Origin: an uncultured Planctomycetaceae bacterium
Lineage (GTDB): Bacteria > Planctomycetota > Planctomycetia > Planctomycetales > Planctomycetaceae
Reading direction: 5' to 3'
DNA: 6,130 nucleotides
Assembly (NCBI GenBank): GCA_903823545.1
Contig: CAIJTL010000612.1
Coordinates: 1-6,130 of the forward strand
The notes beneath the pieces are model-generated. The model was not told the DNA's origin, did no database searches, and saw nothing but the letters and a program-made list of their open reading frames with translations. Positions 1 through 6,130 of the stretch are shown here, piece by piece. Made by a program: the position numbers and the translations under genes. Position 1 is the stretch's first letter. Every line of letters begins with the position of its first letter.

Positions 1-977
1 GCAACCACATCTTGAATGATCTCATCGGCCCCAGATGGCCAAGAGACAGCAATTGCATCAACTTGCTCAGTCTTTCCCAAACCGAAAGTGAGTGCTCGCT
101 CATTGCTTGCCGAATAGCCGTCGCCACTGGTGAGTTGCTTCGACCAAGTCTTTGCTCCTGCCTTTAAGCGAACTGTGGTGCCAATTGCATCGCGATCTGA
201 AATCACGCCACGAAGCTTAATCTTAAGAAATCTTCCACGACGCGGGCTTTCGTTCACGAGTAACGTGAAGGGCGAGTCAACGTGGCTCACGGCCAAGTCA
301 TCTTGGCCATCTCGATTCATGTCCAGGCGGGCAACAGCTCGACCAATCCAATTTCGGGTAAAGTAGGGACCAAGGGTTTCAGGAGAATTCAGCGTGAACC
401 GACCATCTCCGCGGTTTCGAAAATAGTGTGGCGGCATCTGGTACGAATTCGCGTTGGCAAATAACTCACCATTTGCAACAAATAAGTCCTCAAGTCCATC
501 TAAGTCTCCGTCAATGAATTGCGTGCCCCAGCCCATCGGCGCATATCCGGCTTCGGCCATGCCGGACTCTCGAATGCTGTCCACCCACACGTCACCCGGC
601 TGATGCAGATAGAGGTTATTCAGCTCGCGAGAAAAGTTCGTGACGAAGAGGTCGAGGCGACCATCTTGATTCGCGTCACCGGCGGCGACGCCCATTGAGG
701 ATTTTGCATTTCCCGCTGCATCATATGCGAGTCCGGTCTGCACCCCTTCCTCGACGAACCGCAGCGGCCCGCCCGACTGATCGACACGATTCACGAAGTA
801 AAAGCAGGCCGTTGTGTCATTGGCCACGAACACGTTGAGTCGGCGACTGCCGTCGAAATCTGCAACCACCACACCAAGCCCTTTTCCGTTGGAGGCAACG
901 ATTCCTGACTCGTCTGTGACATCAGCAAACCGACCATCACCGAGATTCTGGTACAGCCGATCCTGGGCTGCAGGAAA
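1..977. repeat. Direct long-range repeat, copy 1 (inside the left propeller gene)
   Basis: This stretch aligns with 5154-6130 at a fixed offset of 5153 bp. The offset holds at every place I checked (positions 31, 121, 181, 661 and 901). In the block 661-720 I counted 12 mismatches in 60 bases, about 80% identity. Both copies are in the same orientation and encode the same propeller and ASPIC/UnbV region. The repeat is truncated by both window edges, so its true length is unknown. It represents paralogous coding sequence, not a mobile element. Confidence 0.9.
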
Positions 978-2897
978 AAGGGTTGGGTTGCATTGGACCC
1001 TTTCGCTCTCCAAATGAACGCAGTTCCTCGTGAAAACCTCCGGGCCGCTCAGATAATTCACCACATAGAGATCCTGTAGGCCATCACCATTGAGGTCACC
1101 GAAGGCTGCTCCTGTCGTCCAATCATTTCCGGCAACTCCTGTGGATTCGGTTACGTCGCGAAACGTGCCGTCACCATTATTCAACCAAAGCCGGTTCGCT
1201 CCGATATTGCCGACGTAGACATCGGGAAAACCATCTGCGTCTATGTCGCCGACACTCGCTGATTGGCTGAGGCTATTTTCAATCAAACCCGCAGCCGCAG
1301 TCACGTCCTCGAAACGTTCACCTCGCACGTTTCGAAAGAGCCGATCCAAGTATTTCGTTTGCCGCTCGTTCACTGGCCAATGTCCGCCTTGGGAAAGATA
1401 AAGATCGGGCCAGCCATCGCAATCAAAGTCGAGAACACCAACACCACCGCCGCTGAATTCAAACATGCGAGCGATTCCAGCGACCGGATCAGCACCATTG
1501 TGAAAGGCAAAATTGATACCCATTGTGGCTGCTCGGTCTGCGAATCGAACCACGCCGACGTCTGGCGAGCTCACTCCCTTGTCGCGATCTTTGATGATCA
1601 CTGAATCCCAATTAGGAATTGGATATTCCTCCATTGGGATGCGCCACTCGGCATTGCTCATCACCAGACAAAGTGGTGTTTGCGGCGACAACTTGGACTG
1701 TAGCCGAGCAATGACTTCTTGCGACTTCTTGTCCTCAGGAAATAGTCGCACGGATTCGTAAGCCCAACCGAGCGTTTCCCAAGGTCGCTGCAACAACTCC
1801 GCAAGATCAATAGCTTCGTGCAGTAGATCGAGCGATTCTGGCAACGTGCCGATTACCGACTCGTATCGTTCTATGAGTTTTGCACGACGGGCGCACGCTT
1901 CGGCTCGCTGATTTTCTCCCAAGTCGCCGAACAATTGTGTCAGTTGATAAAACGATTGCCTGTGTAATGGATTGAGTTCAACGGCTTGAAGCAGAGAGCG
2001 AACAGCTTCGCGTTGGTCTCCATGCTTTTTCAAGTAGAGTCCGCGAACCACCCAGATCAATGGATGTTCGTCGGCCGACGGATTCAGCGACCTATTCCAA
2101 CGCAAAAAATCCTGGTCCGCGCCAGTCGAAAACAAGCACCACCCGCGCCGCGCTTGAGCTTCGATCAACTCCGGGTCGCGTGTGAGGATTGCCTCTAGGA
2201 GCCTCAATGTTTGTGCTGGGTTTGCAACAAATTGTTCGACATTGACCTGATTGAGTATGGGCAGCGGATCATTGGGGGCTCCGGTTCGGCAAAGATTTAA
2301 GTAATTGTTGTCTCCGCCGGTCAAAATCGGATGGTTTTCCGACCAACCTGTGGTCATCAAGTACTCGCGGCGAAAATGCCCCTGTCGGTAAAGCTCTAGT
2401 ACAAGCGGACGAGCCTCGTGGTATCGGTTTTCCAGCCGCAGCAGCATTGCCAAATTGTGAGTGGCATCGTGGTGATGTGCATCACGAGCCAACACTTGAC
2501 GGAGAGCTTGTTCCGCCTCACGAATTCTCCCCGCATCCAGTAACCGGTCGGCATGATCATAGAGCCGATCAATGGGTGAATCGGGCGGTGGCGGAGGATC
2601 ACAGGGCTGCCGCCGATAGGTGGGTTGTGAACGTTTCAGTTTCGCTTCGGCTCGTGCGGCCAATAACAACCCTTCTTCACGTAAAGGTTTTCCGGGGGGT
2701 AATTGTTCGCGAATGAGTTTCCAGGCGAGCTTCTTTGCTTCCTCAAATCGCTCCGTAGCGAGCAATTCGGAAACCTCTTGCAGTGCTCGCCCCCCCTCGT
2801 TTTCTGTCGGCTTGTTCCACTGGCTCACGATGAGAATTGCCGCGAGGCCGACAGCAAGTCCGGCGAAAATTTGCTTCAGGCGTTTTGAATCAAACAT
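1..2897 (-). CDS. Membrane-anchored TPR / FG-GAP (CRTAC1-type) beta-propeller protein with ASPIC/UnbV domain, C-terminus cut by window edge
   Basis: The reading frame is open from an ATG at 2897 to the window edge: 965 complete codons and no stop, checked by hand over most of its length. Residues about 10-25 form a hydrophobic segment after a K/R-rich start, with no lipobox or clear cleavage site, so a signal anchor is likely. Residues about 30-400 are helical and TPR-like, for example around 107-170 and 275-345. From about 440 a propeller begins, with Asp-rich FG-GAP/VCBS calcium-loop motifs near D490 (DFDCDGWPDLY), D551, D601, D680, D741, D796 and D859. The spacing of 50-80 residues suits about seven blades. 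Residues about 880-965 match ASPIC/UnbV (LRGVISDRDAIG, SGDGY, LTFGLG, WPSG). By comparison with the paralog at 5087-6130, about 22 residues are missing. No upstream in-frame ATG, GTG or TTG exists in the spacer, so the start is well supported, although the Shine-Dalgarno is weak. The protein probably acts as an extracytoplasmic binding or scaffold protein; its exact role is unknown. Confidence 0.93.
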   Translation of the reverse strand, partial: MFDSKRLKQIFAGLAVGLAAILIVSQWNKPTENEGGRALQEVSELLATERFEEAKKLAWKLIREQLPPGKPLREEGLLLAARAEAKLKRSQPTYRRQPCDPPPPPDSPIDRLYDHADRLLDAGRIREAEQALRQVLARDAHHHDATHNLAMLLRLENRYHEARPLVLELYRQGHFRREYLMTTGWSENHPILTGGDNNYLNLCRTGAPNDPLPILNQVNVEQFVANPAQTLRLLEAILTRDPELIEAQARRGWCLFSTGADQDFLRWNRSLNPSADEHPLIWVVRGLYLKKHGDQREAVRSLLQAVELNPLHRQSFYQLTQLFGDLGENQRAEACARRAKLIERYESVIGTLPESLDLLHEAIDLAELLQRPWETLGWAYESVRLFPEDKKSQEVIARLQSKLSPQTPLCLVMSNAEWRIPMEEYPIPNWDSVIIKDRDKGVSSPDVGVVRFADRAATMGINFAFHNGADPVAGIARMFEFSGGGVGVLDFDCDGWPDLYLSQGGHWPVNERQTKYLDRLFRNVRGERFEDVTAAAGLIENSLSQSASVGDIDADGFPDVYVGNIGANRLWLNNGDGTFRDVTESTGVAGNDWTTGAAFGDLNGDGLQDLYVVNYLSGPEVFTRNCVHLESERVQCNPTLFPAAQDRLYQNLGDGRFADVTDESGIVASNGKGLGVVVADFDGSRRLNVFVANDTTACFYFVNRVDQSGGPLRFVEEGVQTGLAYDAAGNAKSSMGVAAGDANQDGRLDLFVTNFSRELNNLYLHQPGDVWVDSIRESGMAEAGYAPMGWGTQFIDGDLDGLEDLFVANGELFANANSYQMPPHYFRNRGDGRFTLNSPETLGPYFTRNWIGRAVARLDMNRDGQDDLAVSHVDSPFTLLVNESPRRGRFLKIKLRGVISDRDAIGTTVRLKAGAKTWSKQLTSGDGYSASNERALTFGLGKTEQVDAIAVSWPSGADEIIQDVV
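2820..2870 (-). other. N-terminal membrane anchor segment of the TPR-propeller protein
   Basis: Codons for residues about 10-26 (IFAGLAVGLAAILIVSQ) follow a positively charged start (DSKRLK). There is no lipobox cysteine and no obvious AXA cleavage site, so an uncleaved signal anchor leaving the TPR and propeller domains outside the cytoplasm is the simplest reading. A cleaved Sec signal cannot be excluded. Confidence 0.65.
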
Positions 2898-3037
2898 ACC
2901 AATTCCCGAACCAGTGAAGAGAGGTCGAAGAATGAGGCAACCGACGACAAACGTTTGAAATCTCTTACGGATTCCTGTGCGAGAAATCGATCCAAATGAG
3001 ATGTGGAATTCGGGGCTAATGGGATCTTTATTATCGC
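2898..3037. other. Intergenic spacer between the cytochrome and the TPR-propeller gene
   Basis: 140 bp separate the cytochrome stop from the next start on the same strand. I found no convincing terminator hairpin with a T run, no clear sigma70-type promoter and only a weak purine stretch (GGGA) ahead of the ATG at 2897. The frame of the downstream gene stays open through the spacer but contains no ATG, GTG or TTG. Read-through from the cytochrome gene is therefore possible, and a separate weak promoter cannot be excluded. Confidence 0.5.
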
Positions 3038-4990
3038 TTACTGCGGTCGATCGACTCGACGGTGGTATTGAATTAGTTCGTTCGTTCGCTGCCTTAGAGG
3101 CTCAATCTCGTCAGGCTCGCCCGACTTGGTGAGCAGTTCGATGAGGCGCTCACAAGGGCGTGGGTTGTCCGGGGCCAGTTCGCAAGCCTTTCTCGCCGCT
3201 TGGATCGCACCTTCCCGGTCTCCTCCCACGTCTAAACACTTGCTGAGCATCAGATAGATTTCGGGGGTTGGCCGCCTTGCCGCTGCTTGCTCTAACCAGT
3301 GCTGCGCATCAGTCGGACGACGCAGTTCGTAGTAAGACATTCCTAAGGTGAAGCACGCAGTTGTCCATGCCATTGGCGATGCATTCGGGGCGTCGACGAC
3401 AGTCTGGGCATAGCGAAGCATCTGCTGCCGATCTTTTCCCCAATGCAGTTTCGCAAGTGCTGCGCTGACTTCGGGATCATGGCCCCCTTCGAGATCGAAC
3501 TGCAGCAGCAGAAGCGTGGCCCGCGATCGATATTCGGGGATGTTTCCCACATGCTCCGTAGAGTCGGAAAACTGCAAGTAACCTAGCCCAAGGTTTCGTA
3601 ATTCATCAACTCGAACAGCCATTGGGCTTCCTGGAACGAGTACCAACTCATCGGGGTATTTCTTTGGTGCGACCGCAGCAGGCGCCGGCTTGTGGATGCC
3701 GATGCGGTGATGTGTGAATGCAAAATGCGGAATCTCGGTTGGGCTTCGTGGCATATGACACTGAAGACAATCGTCGGTGTCCGTTGTTGCGTGGCGTTTT
3801 TCCAAGGTCTCCTTGCAAGACTGATCCGTGTGGCACTGCAAGCATTTTTCTCGGTAGGCTGCTTTCAAATCAGAAGGCGGCTTATCGGCATGAGGATCAT
3901 GGCAGGTCAGACAGGTCATCCGTTCGTTGGCCTGATAACAGCGGCTTAGTCGCATCTGTTCGACATGGCCCACGACAGTCATTTCTGAGTTTGGTGATCG
4001 CTCCGGCGAGGCCCTTTCCGATTGAGGTGGTTGGGGTGCGTAATGTGCGAGGTAGTCCGAAAGTTTTTGGCCCGGTCGGAAGTCGAGCAGGCTGCGGCCG
4101 CGCCGCTCGACCGTCGCCGCGCTATGCAGGTGACATTGAGCACACACATCTTCACCGAGTTGTCGATCAAAGTGGACCGGATTGAAAATGGTCTCGTCCG
4201 GTCCGAGTTTGGTCCCTTGGCCTGCGATGATCCCTTCCCATTTGCGAGCGTGAAGCTCGCCGGGGCCGTGGCACCGTTCGCAGTCAATTGCCAATGCGGG
4301 CAGTGCGACGTGCTGAGGGCTCCGATCCAAAGATTCCACTCGTCCTGCGTGACAACCCAAGCATCGCATGAGAGCTGGGCGAGTGAATCCGAGATTACCT
4401 CTGTCGTAACCGGGAGACAGCTTCCATTCTTTTGGCTCTGTGTACCAAGTCACCGGCGACACAAAGAGGAAACCATCTCGGTCAACGAGGTAACTCCGCG
4501 AAAAACTTCCCGAACCGATGACATATCGCACCGGCAGGTCACACAAGACCATCGGCGAGCCTCCCATTGTGCGGATGGATTCCTCTTGGCGTAGGCGACC
4601 TTCGTGGCGATAGATGCGATAGTGCCGCTGCGAAACAGGATCCGAGAATTCGCCATCCGGCGGTTCCGCTTCAAGATCAATCTCTGCCAGTGCACGCGAA
4701 TGAGCGGTGTGGTGATACGAAGCTTCTTCCGGACGATGACAGGCCGCACAACGTTCCGCGCCGATGTAGGTCACGTCGACGTCAGCATTCTTTACGGGCG
4801 CCGGAGTGATTGGTGGTATTTCACTCGACGATGAAATTTCCGGTGCAGAAGACGTTGGCAATGCCTGCGGAGCAGTCTGACCGCAGCCTAATAACGGACT
4901 CAATACGAAGCAGCACGTTGATACATAGCATTGTACGAACGAATGTGAAAATCGCGTTGAGTTGCGGTTCTGCCGAGTTGATTCAAGCAT
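3038..4990 (-). CDS. Heptaheme c-type cytochrome lipoprotein (cytochrome c554-like) with C-terminal TPR region
   Basis: A complete 650-residue protein, ATG at 4990 and TAA at 3038-3040. It has a signal peptide with hydrophobic residues 21-35 and a lipobox LLGC ending at Cys36, so it is probably a lipoprotein. A Pro/Ser-rich linker (about 42-67) follows. Seven CXXCH heme-binding motifs are present: CAACH 81, CLGCH 210, CERCH 237, CAQCH 283, CLTCH 360, CLQCH 383 and CLQCH 408. The first lies in a context (YIGAERCAACH, then HHTAHSRAL) typical of cytochrome c554-like multiheme proteins. The last is followed by CHMP and FTHHRIGIHKP, a pattern I recognise from planctomycete and acidobacterial TPR cytochromes. 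Residues about 541-625 look like two to three TPRs. It should carry covalent hemes on the outer face of a membrane and transfer electrons; the redox partner is unknown. It lies between two related propeller genes on the same strand. No strong Shine-Dalgarno precedes the ATG. Confidence 0.93.
   Translation of the reverse strand: MLESTRQNRNSTRFSHSFVQCYVSTCCFVLSPLLGCGQTAPQALPTSSAPEISSSSEIPPITPAPVKNADVDVTYIGAERCAACHRPEEASYHHTAHSRALAEIDLEAEPPDGEFSDPVSQRHYRIYRHEGRLRQEESIRTMGGSPMVLCDLPVRYVIGSGSFSRSYLVDRDGFLFVSPVTWYTEPKEWKLSPGYDRGNLGFTRPALMRCLGCHAGRVESLDRSPQHVALPALAIDCERCHGPGELHARKWEGIIAGQGTKLGPDETIFNPVHFDRQLGEDVCAQCHLHSAATVERRGRSLLDFRPGQKLSDYLAHYAPQPPQSERASPERSPNSEMTVVGHVEQMRLSRCYQANERMTCLTCHDPHADKPPSDLKAAYREKCLQCHTDQSCKETLEKRHATTDTDDCLQCHMPRSPTEIPHFAFTHHRIGIHKPAPAAVAPKKYPDELVLVPGSPMAVRVDELRNLGLGYLQFSDSTEHVGNIPEYRSRATLLLLQFDLEGGHDPEVSAALAKLHWGKDRQQMLRYAQTVVDAPNASPMAWTTACFTLGMSYYELRRPTDAQHWLEQAAARRPTPEIYLMLSKCLDVGGDREGAIQAARKACELAPDNPRPCERLIELLTKSGEPDEIEPLRQRTNELIQYHRRVDRPQ
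4883..4990 (-). other. Lipoprotein signal peptide of the heptaheme cytochrome
   Basis: The first 36 codons hold an Arg-containing n-region, a hydrophobic core (CYVSTCCFVLSPL) and the lipobox LLGC, with Cys36 as the predicted lipidated residue followed by GQ. This places the mature protein outside the cytoplasm, as heme c attachment requires. The core contains three further cysteines (21, 26, 27), which is unusual but does not disturb the lipobox. Signal peptidase II cleavage is a prediction from the motif only. Confidence 0.7.
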
Positions 4991-5086
4991 AATGTTTTTT
5001 GAACCGCTGAATTGAAGTGAAGTCGAAAACGGGTTGACGCGGCGAAGATCGGAAGGTTTCAGCTACGCCCCAAGGTAAAGTCGGTG
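4991..5086. other. Intergenic spacer between the right propeller gene and the cytochrome gene
   Basis: 96 bp with no recognisable terminator, promoter pair or strong Shine-Dalgarno on the minus strand. The bases directly before the cytochrome ATG are A-rich (TTCAAAAAACATT), which may help initiation without a Shine-Dalgarno. Its small size and the shared strand are compatible with co-transcription of the flanking genes. Confidence 0.45.
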
Positions 5087-6130
5087 CTACGGATTCCGGT
5101 TCAGTAAAACGATCCGATGTGAGCCTTCGACGAATAATAATTCGGAGTCCGTGGGGATCCTTTCTTGGTATTCGTCGTCAGCACCAGAGGGCCAGGCGAT
5201 CGAGATCGAGTCAATCCACTCTGTCGTTCCCAGGCCGAAGGTCAGAATTCGTTCGTTGCTCACCGCAAAGCCATCACCGCCGACTAACTGTTGTGACCAT
5301 GTTTTTCCTTGTCCGGTGACTCGAACCGTCGCTCCAATCGCGTCACGGTCGGAAATCACTCCGCGCAACTTCACACGGAGAAACTTGCCGTGGCGAGGCG
5401 TTTCGTTGACGAGCAATGCAAATGGCGAATCAACATGAGTCACTGCTAGGTCTGGAAGACCATCTCGATTCACATCCAAACGCGCAACGGCCCGACCAAG
5501 CCAGATCTTTCTGAAATATGGTCCGAGGTTTTCAGGCGTTCCCAGAATGAACCGCCCGTTGCCCCGATTGTGAAAGTACTGTTGCGGCATCTGGTATGGG
5601 TTCGACGTTGGGTAAAGGTCTCCGTTGGCGACAAACAGATCATCCAAGCCATCCAGATCACCGTCGAGAAACTGAGCACCCCAGCCCATCATGGCGAAGC
5701 CGGGTTCCGCCAACCCTGATTCCCGAATGCCGTCTACGAAGACATCTTCCGGCTGATGCAGATAGAGCGTATTTAGTTCGTGCGAAAAGTTTGTGACAAA
5801 GAGATCGAGGCTTCCATCTTGATCGGCGTCTCCTGCAGCGACGCCCATTGAAGATTGAGCATTTCCGGCACCGTCGTAGGCGAGACCGGTTTGCACTCCT
5901 TGCTCGACGAACCGGAGCGGTTCTCCGCGTTTTTCGACTCGATTGACAAAATAAAAATTTGCCGTCGTGTCGTTCGCTACGAAGACGTTTAAGCGACGGG
6001 TCCTTTCGAAATCGGCAAGCACCACAGCCAATCCCTTGCCGTTGGGGGCAACGATTCCGGATTCGATGGTGACATCTGCAAACCCGCCATCGCCAAGATT
6101 TAGGTACAGTCGGTCCTGAGCAGCCGGGAA
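5087..6130 (-). CDS. FG-GAP (CRTAC1-type) propeller protein with C-terminal ASPIC/UnbV domain, N-terminus beyond window edge
   Basis: The frame is open from the right edge (first codons read FPAAQDRLYLNLGDG) to a TAG at 5087-5089, giving 347 visible codons. An internal Met at 6031 is not the start, because homology to the paralog at 1-2897 continues upstream of it to the edge. The visible part holds the last propeller blades with Asp-rich loops (GDADQDGSLDLF, DGDLDGLDDLF, LDVNRDGLPDL). It ends in an ASPIC/UnbV domain (LRGVISDRDAIGATV, GGDGF, LTFGLG, AWPSGADDEY) and a short tail. By hand count it differs from the paralog at about 79 of about 315 aligned residues, so roughly 75% are identical. 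One blade loop reads DFERTRR where the paralog has DFDGSRR, so calcium binding there may be lost. If it matches its paralog throughout, it would be about 990 residues with an N-terminal anchor and TPRs. It precedes the cytochrome gene on the same strand by 96 bp. Function is unknown; an extracytoplasmic partner of the cytochrome is plausible. Confidence 0.93.
   Translation of the reverse strand, partial: FPAAQDRLYLNLGDGGFADVTIESGIVAPNGKGLAVVLADFERTRRLNVFVANDTTANFYFVNRVEKRGEPLRFVEQGVQTGLAYDGAGNAQSSMGVAAGDADQDGSLDLFVTNFSHELNTLYLHQPEDVFVDGIRESGLAEPGFAMMGWGAQFLDGDLDGLDDLFVANGDLYPTSNPYQMPQQYFHNRGNGRFILGTPENLGPYFRKIWLGRAVARLDVNRDGLPDLAVTHVDSPFALLVNETPRHGKFLRVKLRGVISDRDAIGATVRVTGQGKTWSQQLVGGDGFAVSNERILTFGLGTTEWIDSISIAWPSGADDEYQERIPTDSELLFVEGSHRIVLLNRNP
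5154..6130. repeat. Direct long-range repeat, copy 2 (inside the right propeller gene)
   Basis: Partner of the repeat at 1-977, same orientation, offset 5153 bp, with no gap found at the anchor points checked. Similarity may continue past 6130 into the unseen 5' part of this gene, where the paralog encodes more blades, TPRs and a membrane anchor. It also continues left of 5154 into the last 22 codons of the gene, whose counterpart lies outside the window. Confidence 0.9.

Noticed and set aside
1263..1761. Plus-strand open frames of 113 and 82 codons.
   Set aside because: They are antisense to the propeller region with its Asp-rich FG-GAP loops; no independent coding evidence.
2396..2958. Several short overlapping frames on both strands near the 5' end of the TPR-propeller gene.
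   Set aside because: The continuous frame from 2897 explains this region with an anchor and TPR sequence; the others overlap it without domain support.
2970..2996. Short inverted GGAT/ATCC pairing in the spacer after the cytochrome as a terminator.
   Set aside because: The stem is only about 4 bp and no T run follows; too weak to call.
3718..4594. Long open frames on the plus strand (155 and 190 codons) opposite the cytochrome gene.
   Set aside because: They lie wholly antisense to a gene with seven heme motifs and clear domains, and their translations show no recognisable domain. They are shadow frames.
5033..5060. Plus-strand TTGACG resembling a -35 promoter box.
   Set aside because: No plus-strand gene follows and no well-spaced -10 element was seen; probably chance.
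1..6130. The long direct repeat as a possible transposon or insertion sequence.
   Set aside because: The repeats are coding paralogs with diverged sequence (about 80% in a sampled block), with no transposase or terminal inverted repeats visible.

Overview
The window carries three protein-coding genes, all on the minus strand, so transcription runs from high to low coordinates. In that order they are: (A) the C-terminal part of an FG-GAP/CRTAC1-type beta-propeller protein with an ASPIC/UnbV domain, cut by the right edge (5087-6130); (B) a complete 650-residue heptaheme c-type cytochrome lipoprotein with a C-terminal TPR region (3038-4990); and (C) a nearly complete paralog of gene A that adds an N-terminal membrane anchor and a TPR region before the propeller and ASPIC/UnbV domain, cut by the left edge (1-2897). 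Coding density is high. The only gaps are 97 bp (4990/5087) and 140 bp (2898-3037), and I see no RNA genes, CRISPR arrays or insertion sequences.

Organism. A TPR + CRTAC1/ASPIC protein next to a multiheme cytochrome c that itself carries TPRs is a combination I associate with Planctomycetes (Pirellulales-like) and, less often, Verrucomicrobia or Acidobacteria. Base composition is moderate and Shine-Dalgarno signals are weak, which fits, but the assignment is an inference from gene content only.

The most striking feature is a long-range repeat. Positions 1-977 align with 5154-6130 at a constant offset of 5153 bp, with no gap at the five places I checked across the interval. The encoded proteins are about three-quarters identical. 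Because 5153 bp is about one full TPR-propeller gene plus one cytochrome gene plus two spacers, the locus looks like a tandem array of a two-gene module (propeller + multiheme cytochrome). At least one and a third modules are visible, and further copies may lie on either side.

Working model (inference): the cytochrome is a lipid-anchored, cell-envelope electron carrier, and the membrane-anchored TPR/propeller proteins are its extracytoplasmic partners or scaffolds. No substrate can be named from the sequence.
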